From Pelobates cultripes (taxonomy: Eukaryota > Chordata > Amphibia > Anura > Pelobatidae), in the NCBI GenBank assembly GCA_933207985.1, contig OW240915.1, forward strand, positions 106,106,008 to 106,170,007: 64,000 bases of DNA, written 5' to 3'. This document shows, one piece after another, positions 1 through 11,653 of the stretch; position 1 is the first letter of the stretch, and the number at the start of each line of letters is the position of its first letter. Under the pieces are notes generated by a model, which had not been told where the DNA came from, searched no databases, and worked only from the letters and a program-made list of their open reading frames with translations. The translations under genes were made by a program, and so were the position numbers.

Positions 1-1060
1 AAGCATAATTGAGAAAGCAAAAGAATAGCTGGACAGTTTAAACAAGGTCTACAAAGAATGTGAATTTGTATACGGTTGTGAACTACAAAAAAACATCAGA
101 CCTTTCACAGGAATTTGTCATAAATGAGATGGGAACATCTTTAGTCAAACAAACAAACAAAAGGAGCAATTGCAATTCTTATTTATTTTCTAACATAATT
201 GTTTCATATAGATAGATTAATAGAACTTTACTCTGTCTTTTGAAAAATGATAGGCGTGACTCGTTTGTGAAATAACATTGGCAATGGCAAATAGTGAATT
301 GTGGTAAGATCTTGAAGGTGCCCAGAGAGGGGCAGAAACATTGTATGACATATGACAATGATAATTTATATTAAAGAAATACTATTTTTATCTTTTGGAA
401 GACCTGCAAGCACATACATTCCATTGTATTAGTAGATATAATTACATGGTTAATTGTAAAGTGAGAACATCTCAATAATTTAATTCAAAATAAAAGGGTA
501 ATTTTAATTTTAGCTCAAAACATCCAAACTGAAAGCATTGCTGACTAGGAGATTTTTGTCAAGGTAAAGCATCATTGCAGAATTAGTTTTTAAAGTCTTT
601 TTTAATCTTTAACTGTGTGCAAGCACTGTACTGTGTACTGTGTGCCGTTTGTAGTGTAGCATTTAATCTTAAAATCAAGCACAATATTGTTTTGGCAGTA
701 GAAAATCCACCAAGAAATAACACATTTTTCAACACAAACATCTATTTTGGTTTAAAGTTGTTTTAGCTTTTTTTTTTACCCAATACACATTCATACCCCA
801 TGTATATTATTATTATTAAAACAACCCCATAATTGTCAATAGTTTGTCATAATCCCAAGAAGAAATTTAGGGAGGGTAAGAGTTGTGCTCTTTAAATTAT
901 CATCAGCAATAGTGTCATGACCTCTCATCTTTTAACACCTCTTCCTCACCCATGAGGACTGTTATTGCCCCCCCCCCCCCTCCGCAACCATCAGGAGTAC
1001 GACCACAATAAGTAGTAGTATTTAGTTTAAGGATAGTAAGAATAGCATGTCCATTATGTC
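1..1060. other. AT-rich non-coding DNA
   Basis: No open frame of note and no recognisable repeat end is visible. The only local feature is an uninterrupted C run at about 968-981, likely to be length-unstable. I see nothing else. Confidence 0.6.
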
Positions 1061-1064
1061 CGAT

Positions 1065-1290
1065 TCACCGCCCAGGAGGCAAGTGTTTTGTTCACTGTTG
1101 GGTTGAGACTAATGTATTGCGCCAAGGCAAAGTTTAGGATCAATTGAGTATCTCCGGGAAGGGCAATTTGCAAGGTGCAAATTGTGCAGCAATGAAGTGA
1201 GCTACGAAACAGTGGTGGATCATCTCACTAGTGCTAGTATGAAGATACAGGTACATCTGAAAAGACAGTGAAAGTCTGTATTACCGAGAG
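1065..1290 (+). pseudogene. BED/CGGBP1-like zinc-finger remnant
   Basis: One forward frame reads ARCKLCSNEVSYETVVDHL and then a histidine-containing tail (QVHLKRQ) before a stop at about 1270. The C-x2-C pair followed by two spaced histidines resembles a BED-type or CGGBP1-like DNA-binding finger, a domain often carried by hAT transposases. The frame upstream has stops and no transposase body follows. This is therefore at best a decayed fragment of a hAT element or of a domesticated BED protein. The similarity is judged by eye and is weak. Confidence 0.28.
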
Positions 1291-1734
1291 AGAAGAAGCA
1301 GAAAAATAAAGTACTCTCACAGGCAGAAGGTCCACTGGTGCTGCATCTAAATCAGCACCACTTCCCACCAACGGTACCTCCTCCACTATTACCACCATTA
1401 GGCAAAGCAATGAGTGGCAGGGTTGATAAGGATAGTGCTAGTAGATGACAGAGGAAGGCTGGAAAAGGACAGTCAGACTCCTTATCTTCCAGTGATTTAA
1501 AAAAATAAAAAAATAAATAAGTTACTCTTTTCCAGCTAATGCCAGTGCCACTTACACAAAATATGATTTAGTGATTTGGGATTGTTTTACTGATTTGTGA
1601 TTTTTTTTTTCATATATTTCTTGGGAAATATAGAGTATCTTTGATAGGTAGTATGCTTTAGTGTCACTGCTTATGTTTTGCAAATTGTTAGATGCAGGTG
1701 TTTTTTGAACTATTTGTAGGAGAAAAAAGACTAT

Positions 1735-2430
1735 TCCAAAATGTGGTGGTGGTGCATTGTAGTGGCATTGTAGTGGTTTCATCCTGACTTCCTAAGTCAT
1801 GCAGTGTTGCAAAGCCTGCTACCTTTGCAGACACACTTACTGTAAACTTACAGGTAAATGTGTTTTTCCACACTGATGGACGTGCATGAAAGCTTTGTTC
1901 TTTTCAGGGTGAAATGGGTGAGTTATCATTTGCCCACTCACTTTTTCCTTTAACTTAAATCTCCTTTTTTCAAATTAAAATTACTCCTGCTGCTGCTCAC
2001 CATTTTTAAAAAAAAATGCCATTTATTGTAGTGGTTTTGCCCTACCTGGCAGAGTATTGCTGTGTGACTATGTCTCGTGCCTCTACAAATGCAAAGTATC
2101 TTTTTTCCAAATTTCTAAAAGTATTCTAAAATGTGGTGGTGGTTGTACTTTTTTCAAATGCATTTCATTGAAGTGGTTTTGCTCTGCCAGGCTGAGTCTT
2201 GTGGTTTGGCTATACCTGCTACCTATGCACACACATTAGGTATAAACTGATAGGGCAGTTGTTTCACACTGAAAGATGGTACAGACTGGAAATGTGGGAA
2301 AGCTTCCTAATTCTCTTGGTGGAACAGGTCTCAATTGCCCACTCACTATTAAGTAATTATTATTTTTTTAAATCATTTTTTTGGAATTAAAATCACATCT
2401 ACTCCTGCATATACCCTTTTTTCATTAACA
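1735..2430 (+). repeat. Diverged direct repeat, about 300 bp units
   Basis: The phrase AAAATGTGGTGGTGG occurs near 1738 and 2127. Each is followed in the same order by GTAGTGGTTT-like sequence, CCTGCTACCT, CACACTTA/CACATTA, a TTTCACACTGA-like stretch, TTGCCCACTCACT and an ATTAAAAT run. A partial third copy (GTAGTGGTTTTGCCCT) lies between them at about 2015-2125. The order is conserved but the bases have diverged considerably, so this is an old tandem duplication. Short open frames inside it do not match each other and look incidental. Confidence 0.5.
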
Positions 2431-2684
2431 CAAGATTGTAAAAGGAAAAACAATCATTTTAAAGCTAAATTCTCACACCTTAAGAAAAAAAAGGTAGGTA
2501 TAATAATATCATTGTAACTCACAATTGGTATTGCAAAAAATGCCTGATATTCAGCAGCCATTATGCTTGGCAAAGCAACATTGCAGCCATTAGCCATTGC
2601 AGTACACAAATACCAATCAGTGAAAGAAGAGCTAGTAAGGATGTGGAAAGTGAAGCGGTAGTAGTCCCAGTTGTGATAGGAGCA

Positions 2685-3689
2685 TGTAATGGTATTAATA
2701 TAATGATTTTTGTTATAAAATAAAGCATAATGAGGTTAATGCTTTAGAGGCACCACTAGGGGCAGTGTGTAGGATTCCTTAAAGGGACACTATAGTATCA
2801 GGAAAACCGCTTGGTTTTCCTGACACTATAGTACCCTGAGGGTGCCCCCACCCTCAGGGTCCCCCTCCCGCGGTGCTGAAGAGGTTAAAACCGCCGTCAG
2901 CTACTCACCTTTTTCCCCCTTGCCGGGCTCCCTTACCTCTCCTCCCCCGCCGACGTCAGCATCCTTGTCTGACGTCACCGGCGCCGAATGCGCATGCGCG
3001 CCACTGCCGCGCGCGTATTCAAATTTTTCAATGCTTTCCTATGGACGATCTGCGTGATAGAGGCTGGCTTAACCCCAAATATAAACATAGCAGTTTCTCT
3101 GAAACTGCTATGTTTACATCAGGCAGGGTTAACACTAGAGGGACCTGACACCCAGACCACTTCATTGAGCTGAAGTGGTCTGGGTGACTATAGTGTTCCT
3201 TTAAGCCATGTGCTTCTGGCAGAGACATTACAGGCCTGCCTACTTAGGAATACAATGAATAAAAACCAGATGTAGGAAGGATTCAGTCTATTTTTTGCTC
3301 ATCCCTTGAATGCCTAAGTATGTAGCAGCTGACTGTTTAGCCCCAGCCCAACAAGCTGGGGCCTGTGTTAGTTTGTTTATGTTTTGTATTGTACCAATGT
3401 GATTCCATTGTAACATTTAGCAACTGTTCCAGCCTTTTGTAAGTAATATGTTGTAGTTTTGTATTGTATAATGACTGTAGTAAATTGACATTCTGCAAGC
3501 ATCTGTTTGCTTGTTATTATAATTATATTAAATATACATTTTATATTACAATGTTTTGTGTATTTTCTATCCACATATTAGACCACTATACCACGAACTA
3601 TAAAAATATTAATGTTGTTAATTACTGGTTAATTATTATAATATATTAATGAAAAGATTAATATTCATCTTTAAGTCACAGCCACAACA
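2685..3689 (+). mobile_element. Solo LTR, same family as the 49.8 kb LTR element, split by a MITE
   Basis: This copy starts TGTAATGGTATT and ends GCCACAACA. It matches the LTRs at 49842-50425 and 53901-54483 in order along its length (GGCACCACTAGGGG, TGTGCTTCTGGCAG, CCCCAGCC..GCTGGGGCC, GTGTATTTTCTATCCACATA). It carries only one copy of the 78 bp unit that is duplicated in those LTRs. A TTAA-flanked MITE interrupts it at 2779-3204. No internal retroviral sequence follows, so it is a solo LTR left by recombination. The flanking five bases (GAGCA and GAGTG) match only partly, which fits an older insertion. Confidence 0.85.
2779..3204. mobile_element. T2/Kolobok-like MITE, copy 1
   Basis: The element runs from TTAAAGGGACACTATAG to CTATAGTGTTCCTTTAA and is flanked by TTAA. 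Inside it are a 5' hairpin (CACTATAGTATCAGGAAAAC paired with GTTTTCCTGACACTATAGT), a central hairpin at 3081-3116 built on ATAGCAGTTTC/GAAACTGCTAT, and a 3' hairpin around ACCCAGACCACTTCA. TTAA targets with AAAGG ends are known for the Xenopus T2 MITEs, which are related to the Kolobok superfamily; the assignment here is by resemblance. There is no transposase. Confidence 0.8.
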
Positions 3690-4662
3690 GAGTGCTCGGA
3701 GCTGTGAACCTCAAGTTGGGGCAGTGGCTTCAACAGATTCCAGGTGGGACATCTGAGATCGCTGACCAGAAGAAGTGTAGTTCTAGGAACAGCTAAGATA
3801 CTGCGCAGAAAGAACCCTCAGACTCCCAGGCCTCTGGTAGAGGACCAGAGAATAAGGAACACAAAACAAATATATACCACCCAAGAGGGGTGATAAAATT
3901 TATATTTTTAAAGCGATGTATTTATTTATTTGTTATATATAAAAAACACTTATTTTTATCTTATTTTCTATACTACAACTGGGATTAATGAATTGCCAAT
4001 AGAGTATAAATTTAACAGTAAGGATGTGACAGTCCCTCTTTAAAGTGAACCTATTATTGTAGACTATTTTGCAAAGATATGATCTGTGGTAATTTACAAC
4101 CTGGAAAGAGGGTGAATTACTATAAAACATCCTTTGAAGAACCCTTGCTCTTGATGTAACAATCCTCTCTTTGCAAGTAGTTGCACAATCACTGTAATCC
4201 CATGTATGTGCTAGAGCTAGAACAACCTGATTAAAGGAAATTATGTCCTTGTTTGGCTTTTATCTCAGCTATACTAAAGGCTGATGACCATGTTTTGCTG
4301 GATTGTTATGAATTGTGCACTCTGTCATACTGTGCTTTCTATTTTTGTTTATGTGGCAGCATATAGAATCCATGGAGTCTTTAAGGAATATCTGCTAAAC
4401 TGAATTGCAGATAATTTTGTCTCACAGAGAAAAATGTAGGCAAACAAAGCTGATCTGTAAATACTCTCCCTCTTATCTAGAAGCACAGCTTGACTACTTT
4501 AGCCTATATTTTGCAATTTGGATTTTTATTCAGTAGAATTTGCATTTTTGTGAATAAATGTGTCAGTGCAAAAAAAAAAAAAATGAATGGATCCTAGTAG
4601 CTACTTTGGGATTCTGGAGATGACTAATAAATATTAGAAGCACATGAATCTCACATATAAAG
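3690..4662. other. Non-coding DNA
   Basis: AT-rich sequence with no convincing frame or repeat boundary, apart from a poly-A run near 4570-4582. Confidence 0.5.
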
Positions 4663-4990
4663 TACAGGTGGTCCTCGTTTTACGACCTACCTGCTTTACG
4701 ACGGCTTGCACTTAAGACCAGCTCTCTTGTGGGGTGGTAAGTGCGAGCCGTCGTGTGAATTAGAGGGATTTCCTGCTCTACTGCATTCTTCTATGTTCGG
4801 GGAAATTTCCGCAAGCATAGATAAGAGGGATTGCCTGCTCTTGTGTGTTCGTCTATGTTCGGAGAAATGTCCCTGAACATAGAAGAACGTAGCAGAGCAG
4901 GGAATCCCTTACCTCCTCACTTACCGACCAATTAGTTCTAAGACCGGGTTGTAGGAATGGAACCCGGTCGGCAAGTGAGGAGTGTCTGTA
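4663..4990. mobile_element. Tigger/pogo-like MITE
   Basis: The ends read TACAGGTGGTCCTCG and, reverse-complemented from the right, TACAGACACTCCTCA, both going on into CGACC. That pattern with a TA target resembles pogo/Tigger termini. Internal inverted motifs (CGACGGCTTGCACTTA against TAAGTGCGAGCCGTCG, and TCTATGTTCGG against CCCTGAACATAGA) show a hairpin-rich, non-coding body. The family name is inferred from the ends only. Confidence 0.55.
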
Positions 4991-5780
4991 TATACAAATG
5001 CACTCTATAAGCTTGTAAATACCAGCACAAGCAAGAAAAAGATTTACGCTTGTGTTTCTTTTAAAAGATCTGTGAGGTTTACTTGTTTGGCTTGTGGTAT
5101 TGGAAAATAGTAAATGTACAGCTGCAGCATAATGAAATATTGGTATAAATCCTTCAAAACAGCAAAAGCTAGATACCAGACGAGCCCTGTGTTCATCACG
5201 TGAAAACTGACAATCCACCATTGCTCCTTTTCCAACAGTGATCATCAGATGCACTTGTGCAGTGCAGCAGAAACTAGGACCCTGCAGAGAGTGCTTCAGT
5301 AGTGCTACCTGCAAGATCCTGTAGGTTAGGAGCCAGCCAGACAAGCTCCTTCAGTGGAAAAAGGGGTGAGTATGACTCTGGTGACACACATCGTGCCCCT
5401 TCTCAAGCTCACTCAACCATCCTATCTCACACTTCCCAATGTTGGGAGGAATGGGCAGGGCTGGTGCAGGCATTCCTTTCTACTGCCTTAAGCAAAAATT
5501 CATTTTTCCAACTACATTCTCTCCGAAGTGTATTCACGAAACTCTGGACTGCAGTGAACTGAAAAACAAATTGTGAAAAATCAATCTTGTTAATGTCTTT
5601 TGTCATTTTCTATTCTTTTCTCTTTCCTGTCTATTCATTAATGAATTGAAATGTGACTTGCAACAATTAGGCCAATAAAGAAGAGGTGCATAAAGTCACC
5701 ATCTCAACTCTTTTATTATGAATTACATTTTAAAAATTCTTTCAAATCAGTGTTCAGTGAATAGACTCTCAAGTGTCTAC
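4991..5780. other. Non-coding DNA
   Basis: A 163-codon minus-strand open stretch at 4853-5344 overlaps the end of the MITE and has no recognisable domain. I treat it as chance. Nothing else is visible. Confidence 0.45.
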
Positions 5781-5784
5781 TTGC

Positions 5785-6110
5785 CTGTTCTTTTTTAAGA
5801 GAGACAGGTCAAGACATTTAGTGGAAAATGTCTCGCAAGCTGGGAAAACATTTAGTCAACAGAGACAGACTAGGGAGAAATGTAGAGAATAGGGATGGAC
5901 CAGTGAGACTGGAAAGACATTAAGTGAAAGGAGATGGACAAGGGAGACATTTAGGGCATGGAAACAGACCACAGAGACAATTTTCAAAAGGATAAAAAGC
6001 AAAGACAGACTGGCAGATATTTTAGGAGAGAGACACAATGAGCAGACATTATGGGGGGAAAAGAGAAACACTGCCCAATATAAAAACGCACATACAATAC
6101 ATGCAGCCAT
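5785..6110 (+). repeat. Degenerate purine-rich tandem repeat
   Basis: Imperfect units of roughly 40 bp repeat around GGGAGACATTTAG, GGAAAGACATTAAGTG and GAGACAGAC phrases. They pass into a CA-rich stretch near 6100. The resulting open frame on the opposite strand is a by-product of the repeat. Confidence 0.45.
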
Positions 6111-6610
6111 ACACACACAGCCCAATACATACATTCACACCGCCTAATACATGCCATACACACAGAGGCTAAGCAAGACCAGACTGGCCCATCGGGTTAC
6201 CAGGAGACTTCCCGGTGGACTGCAGCACCTGGGGCCAGGCAGATGGCCCTGTCATTATGTTAATGCCCTTTAAATGATTTCCTCCTTGGCTATGAAAGCC
6301 TGTGTCAGTCTAAGGGAATTAAGGAGGGAGATGCCTGAGGGCTGGTGAGGTTACATTTAGGCTGCCTGTGGGCAGAGGGGGAGCTATAAGTCTCCCTTCA
6401 CAATTCCCAGCAATTTGGTGCCCATGCTACACCCCTGGACTCAAGCCCTGCCTCTCACATGCAAGCTCCACCCTCACACTTAAGCTTCACCTTCTCACTC
6501 AATCTGCTGACCTCGCTGGCAGTAAGAGGCTAGAAAATAGCAACTTCACCTACCAGTGCTCAAACAGCCTTCAGTCCCAGGTTAACTTCAGCCCATGATA
6601 GTGATTTTGT

Positions 6611-7780
6611 ATGTGTTTGCCTGCTAGTGAGTGAACTTGTGTGTGAGTGCCAGTGAGCTTGTCTGTAGTGAGCTTGTGTGTGTGTGTGTCAGTGAGCTTG
6701 TCTGCACTGAGCATATGTGTCAGTGAGCTTGTCTGTAGTGAGCATGTGTGTGTATCAGTAAGTTTGTCTGTAGTGAGCATATGTGTGTGTCACTGAGCTT
6801 GTCTGTAGTGGGCTTGTGTGTGTCAGTGAGCCTGTCTGTAGTGGTCATGTGTGTGACAATGAACTTGTCTGCAGGGGGCTTGTATGTGTGTCAGTGAACT
6901 TGTCTGTAGTGAGCATGTGTGTGTGTCAGTGAGCTTGTCTGTAGTGAGCTTGTATGTGTGTAAATGAGCGTGTCTGTAGTGAGCATATGTGTGACAGTGA
7001 GCTTGTCTGTAGTGATCATGTGTGTGTCAGTGAGCTTGTCTGTAGTGAGCATGTGTGTGACATTGAGCTTGTCTGTAGTGAGAATATGTGTGTCAGTGAA
7101 CTTGTCTGTAGTCAGCCTGTATGTGTGTCTGTGAGCTTGTCTGTAGTGGGCGTGTGTGTGAGTGTCAGTGGGCTTGTCATTAGTGAGCCTATGTATCTCA
7201 GTGAGCTTGTCTGTAGTGATCATGTGTGTGTCACCGAGCTTTTCTGTAGTGAGTTTGTGTGCATCAGTGAGCTTGTCTGTAGTGAGCATGTGTGACAGTG
7301 AGCATGTGTGTGTCAGTGAGCTTGTCTGCAGTGAGCTTGTAAGTGTGTCAGTGAGCTTGTCTGCAGTGAGCATGTATGAGTGTCAGTGTGCTTGTCTGTA
7401 GTGAGCATTTATGTATCAGTGTTTGTGTGTCAGTGAGATTGTCTTTAATGAGCATGTGCGTGACAGTGAGCTTGTCTGTAGTGAGCTTGTATGTCTCAGT
7501 AAGCTTGTCTGTAGTGGTCATGTGTGTTTGTTTTTCTGAAGTATGCTTCTGTTTGTATATCAGTATTAATATCAATATCAGTTTGTCTGTAGTAAGTTTT
7601 TGTGTGTATACCAGTAAGCTTGCCTGTTTGTTAGTGAGATGATCTGTCAGTGAGCCTATTTGTGTGCATCAGTGAGCAGGTGTTTTTATGTCAGTGAGCT
7701 TATGTGTATCAATTAGATTGTATGTCTGTGAGCCTGTGTATAAATGAACTTGTGGCAGTGACATTGTCTGTACCTGCAAG
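6611..7780 (+). repeat. GT-rich minisatellite
   Basis: About 30 imperfect units of roughly 33-38 bp carry the core GTCAGTGAGCTTGTCTGTAG followed by TGAGC and TGTGTGTG. Units decay gradually towards 7780. Because the unit is often a multiple of three, long frames appear on both strands (for example 6891-7373 minus and 6954-7295 plus). They encode only the repeat and are not genes. Confidence 0.9.
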
Positions 7781-7857
7781 TAAGTATGCTTACTGTTAAT
7801 TTATTTATTTTTACCCTAAAAGGACCAATATTTATATAGTATAAAAAAGAAACATAC

Positions 7858-7860
<3 letters not shown>

Positions 7861-7911
<51 letters not shown>
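7861..7911. repeat. (AT)n microsatellite
   Basis: An almost pure AT dinucleotide run. A shorter TA/CA-rich run follows at about 8038-8090. Confidence 0.95.
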
Positions 7912-7914
<3 letters not shown>

Positions 7915-8622
7915 GCATTTTTTGTATTGGATTGAAAAAAATTGTGTGTGTGTATGACCAGGTCGTCCAATACAAAAAGGTTGATGTTTTAGTTCACTAC
8001 AGGATCATTCATCAGGAAGGTAAAAAGATAATAAAGACAATATATATATACATATATACACATACACACACATACAGACATACCCACACTACAACTTATG
8101 GGGCTGGTACACATTTTTTTCCAAGGCTGTTTTGTATCCCCAGTCCGGCCATGAGGCTAAGTAGCAGACATGTACTGCTAATCAAATGCCTTTGACAAAT
8201 TAATCAGCAAGTTTGACCACCTCACAGAATTTGGAATCAAACTTAAACTGAAATTCTACAGAGACTAAAAAGTTTGAAAATCAGAACCGCATCAATTTGA
8301 AAGAACCTAAAACATGTTTTCCATGCACAAGTCTGGTAGCTTCTGCCACTTAATATAACTCTGATAAAAAAAAAGTTTGACAGTTGGCTTTTTTTGCACT
8401 ATAGCCACCATCGTCCCTTCATTTTAGGGCTTCCCAACCATTCTCAGTCTTAAAGGATAACTGCAATCAAATTTTCACTTCTTGTTTTTTAAAATCTCAT
8501 TATATTTAATGAAACTCAATGATTGCTTAAATGCTTTCTTTTTTTTTTTTAGAAGGTTTCACTTCTTTCATCTGGCTGCTGTAACAATATTAGGTCAGAT
8601 TCTACTTTTATCTGACCAAATA
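7912..8622. other. Non-coding DNA
   Basis: Apart from the TA/CA run noted above, I see no gene or bounded repeat in this stretch. Confidence 0.5.
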
Positions 8623-8630
8623 CTGCTCAA

Positions 8631-8980
8631 TAGAGATGTCGCGAACTGTCCGCCGAACTGTTCGCGAACTGTCCGCCGGCGAACAATAGCGTGTTCGCGT
8701 TGGGCGAACATATCTGATTTCCGGTCCGCCCCCTATACGTCATCATTGAGTAAACTTTGACCCGGAACCTCACAGCCAGCAGACACATTCCACCCAATCA
8801 GCAGCAGACCCTCCCTCCCAGGAAGTGTCTGCTGACTGTGAGGTTCCAGGTCAAAGTTTACTCAATTATGACGTATAGGGGGCGGACCGGAAATCGGATA
8901 TGTTCGCCCAACGCGAACACGCTATTGTTCGCCAGCGGACAGTTCGCGAACAGTTCGGCGGACATGTCGCGACATCTCTA
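8631..8980. mobile_element. Palindromic hAT MITE
   Basis: Starts TAGAGATGTCGCGA and ends TCGCGACATCTCTA. The flanking 8-mers CTGCTCAA (8623-8630) and CTGTTCAA (8981-8988) differ by one base, and an 8 bp duplication is the hAT signature. The two arms of about 155 bp are nearly complementary (CGAACTGTCCGCC, GGCGAACATAT, TTTCCGGTCCGCC, TGAGTAAACTTTGACC). They meet at a short unpaired centre near 8790-8825, so the whole element could fold into one long hairpin. It is GC- and CpG-rich compared with its surroundings and has no transposase. Confidence 0.85.
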
Positions 8981-8988
8981 CTGTTCAA

Positions 8989-9540
8989 CCAACTTGCCTG
9001 CTGCTGCAATTGCATTGTGTGCTCTTTGTGAACCTGCGGCAGCAGGCTAATTAGAAAGATTGAGTAGCAGTTGGTGAACCGAAAAAGTAGGACCTGGTAC
9101 AAGAAAATTGCCATCTATATGAGCAAGACTGCAATTTTCAATTCCTATGTGCTCTACAAAAAAAGAAGCCATAACTAAGCCCTACCCTTTCCTTGAATTT
9201 ATGTTGAAACTTCTATGCCATATGTTATTTACCCACCTCCCCAATCCTCCTACTTTAAATCAGGAGATGTCCAAAGTCTTTGTGACAAACATTTTCCTTC
9301 CCAAATCCCCCCCACACCATGTAAAAAGAAGACCCAGAGAAAGTGCCATGTTTGCTACAAGAAAGGATTGGGATAGGTCACCAATTATTACTGTCCTTCC
9401 TGCCCATTCCGACCTGCCCTCTGCATAACAGATTGTTTCAATATCTACCAAGCAGAGCTGAACTTGAATTAAATTACTCTGCATGGGACTTTGTCAGTCT
9501 GTTTGTTTGATTTTTGACCTCGGCTTGTCCTAACTAAGCT
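8989..9540. other. Non-coding DNA upstream of the L2 LINE
   Basis: No recognisable gene. The L2-related reading frame becomes readable at about 9548, just after an in-frame stop at 9545. Confidence 0.4.
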
Positions 9541-9547
9541 TTGTTAG

Positions 9548-11356
9548 CTGCCTGTACCGACCTATTGGCTCATTTTACCGACTGCGACTAGTCTGACTTC
9601 TGTTTGTTACAGCACAGCCGTTGCCCTCGCCAAACAGTCATACTTTTCCTCTCTCATTAGTTCATGCTCCCGCAACCCCAGCTTTGCATGCTACTTTACC
9701 GACAAGATTGAACAGCTACAATTCTCCCCTCCTTGCCATTCTCTTTCCCAACCACACGTAAATAATGCCTTCCCTACCCTTCAGACTTTCTCCCCAGCTA
9801 CTGAACAAGAGGTGGCTGCGCTTCTCCATTCCTTTCTCCCCACCATGTGCCCGCTCGATCCTGTCCCATCTCACCTCATCAGATCTCTCTCCCCTTGTCT
9901 TGTGCCTACCATAACACACATCTTTAACTGCTCTGTCTCTTCTGGCACTGTTCCTGCTGACCTTAAACATGCCACTATAGTACCTATGCAGAAAAAAACA
10001 TCTCTTGTCCCATCCTCCCCCTCTAACTATCGTCCCATATCCCTGCTCCCTTTCTCATCAAAGCTTTTGGAAAGACTTGTCTTTACCCTAGTGTCTAGCT
10101 TCCTCAATTCCAACTCTCTCCTTGACCCTCTTCAGTCTGGCTTCCGCCCTCTCCACTCTACTGAAAATGCTCTTATCAAAGTTACTAATGACCTAATCGC
10201 AGCTAAATCCAAAGATCACTACTCCATATTAATTCTCCTTGACCTCTCTGCTGCCTTTGACACCGTTGATCATGCTCTCCTCCTTCAAACTCTCCAATCG
10301 CTCAGTCTCTGTGACTCTGTCCTCTCTTGGTTTTCCTCCTATCTCTCCCAATGCTCATTCAGTGTCTCTTTTTCCAAGAATACCTCCTCCACTCGTCCTG
10401 TCTCGGTTGGAGTTCCCCAAGGCTCTGTCCTTGGTCCCCTTCTATTTTCTCTTTATACTGCCTCTCTTGGCAAACTTATTGCCTCTTTTGGATTCCACTA
10501 CCACCTGTACGCTGATGACACTCAGATATACCTCTCCTCCCCGGACCTCTCCCCTGCCGTCCTGCAATGTGTCACTGCTTGCCTTTCTTCCATCTCTGAC
10601 TGGATGTCCTCACGCTTTCTGAAACTCAATCTCTCTAAAACTGAATTCCTTGTCTTTCCTCCTCCTAATACTGATCCTCCTCTCTCGCTCTCCCTTCAAG
10701 TCAGTGCTATCCACATAAGTCCATCCTTGCAAGCGCACAGTCTTGGCGTCATACTTGACTCTGGCCTCACCTTTGAGCCTCACATCCAGTTTGTTGCCAA
10801 ATCCTGTAGGTTCCAACTTAAAAACATAGCCCGCATCCGCCCCTTTCTTACGCAAGATGCTACCAAGGAGCTTGTCCATGCTCTAGCAATTTCCCACATG
10901 GATTACTGTAACCCTCTCCTGATTGGTCTCCCCAAAAGCCGTATTGCTCCGCTACAGTCTGTAATGAATACTGCAGCAAGACTGATTTTCCTCTCTAGTC
11001 GGTACTCTCACACCGCACCCCTCTGCCAGTCCTTACATTGGCTCCCTATATCCTATAAGAGTCAATTCAAAGTGCTAACCCATACATTTAAAGCACTGAA
11101 CAATTCTAGCCCCCCTTATATCTCTTCACTGATCCACAGGTATGCCCCACCTCGTTCCCTCCGCTCTGCCCATGACCACCTCCTGACCGCTGCTCGCACC
11201 CGTACGGCCAACTCGCGCTTGCAGGAACTCTCACAGGCGGCTCCTTTCCTATGGAATAGCCTGCCTACTGCCATCAGACTCTCACCAAGTCTCCAATCAT
11301 TTAAGAAGGGCCTTAAAACCCATCTCTTCAGGAAAGCTTATGGCCCCCAAGAGTAA
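9548..11356 (+). CDS. L2-clade LINE reverse transcriptase (5'-truncated)
   Basis: This is the reverse-transcriptase ORF of a non-LTR retrotransposon, which copies its own RNA at a nicked target. The frame is open without a stop from about 9548 to the TAA after GPQE. Counting from the GTG at 9812 (514 codons), I see NYRPISLL at 72-79, [15 protein letters not shown] near 144-158 with the first catalytic Asp, [13 protein letters not shown] at 200-212 and the palm motif YADDTQIY at 233-240. [11 protein letters not shown] follows, and then a C-terminus [10 protein letters not shown] typical of L2. The upstream part ([17 protein letters not shown]) joins in frame, but the endonuclease domain is missing. 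A family ORF2 is normally around 900-1000 residues, so about half remains. No frameshift is seen, which suggests a fairly recent, 5'-truncated insertion. GTG 9812 is not a real start. Confidence 0.9.
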   Translation: MPVPTYWLILPTATSLTSVCYSTAVALAKQSYFSSLISSCSRNPSFACYFTDKIEQLQFSPPCHSLSQPHVNNAFPTLQTFSPATEQEVAALLHSFLPTMCPLDPVPSHLIRSLSPCLVPTITHIFNCSVSSGTVPADLKHATIVPMQKKTSLVPSSPSNYRPISLLPFSSKLLERLVFTLVSSFLNSNSLLDPLQSGFRPLHSTENALIKVTNDLIAAKSKDHYSILILLDLSAAFDTVDHALLLQTLQSLSLCDSVLSWFSSYLSQCSFSVSFSKNTSSTRPVSVGVPQGSVLGPLLFSLYTASLGKLIASFGFHYHLYADDTQIYLSSPDLSPAVLQCVTACLSSISDWMSSRFLKLNLSKTEFLVFPPPNTDPPLSLSLQVSAIHISPSLQAHSLGVILDSGLTFEPHIQFVAKSCRFQLKNIARIRPFLTQDATKELVHALAISHMDYCNPLLIGLPKSRIAPLQSVMNTAARLIFLSSRYSHTAPLCQSLHWLPISYKSQFKVLTHTFKALNNSSPPYISSLIHRYAPPRSLRSAHDHLLTAARTRTANSRLQELSQAAPFLWNSLPTAIRLSPSLQSFKKGLKTHLFRKAYGPQE

Positions 11357-11650
11357 CCTCTACCTTACATACCTGTCTCTTGCTCTCTCCTATAGGGAAG
11401 TGCTTTACTCTTTCCTCCAGCTCTGCTTCACTCCCACCCTATTTGACTGATATTTCCGTCCTAATGTGTCTTATACCCCACCTCTTATAGACTGTAAGCT
11501 CGTTTGAGCAGGGTCCTCTTCAACCTATTGTTCCTGTAAGTTTTCTTGTTATTGTCCTATTTATAGTTACATCCCCCCCCTCATAATATTGTAAAGTGCT
11601 ACGGAATCTGTTGGCGCTATATAAATGGCAATAATAATAACAATAATAAT
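11357..11650 (+). mobile_element. L2 LINE 3' UTR and tail
   Basis: After the ORF comes GACTGTAAGCTCGTTTGAGC, then GTAAAGTGCTACGGAATCTG, TTGGCGCTATATAAATGGC and an AATAATAAC repeat. This is the usual L2 3' end, which the L2 enzyme recognises. The same tail recurs, more diverged, near 15.1, 45.2 and 55.6 kb. Confidence 0.9.
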
Positions 11651-11653
11651 AAC

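Noticed and set aside
4853..5344. 163-codon minus-strand frame
   Set aside because: It begins inside a MITE, has no recognisable domain, and shows no coding signature beyond length.
6891..7401. Long overlapping frames on both strands with Cys- or Thr-rich repeats
   Set aside because: They are translations of the GT minisatellite, whose unit is often a multiple of three. Composition and periodicity explain the open frames.
8482..9114. Frames of 80-97 codons on both strands
   Set aside because: They arise from the palindromic hAT MITE; the two strands encode nearly the same peptide because the element is an inverted repeat.
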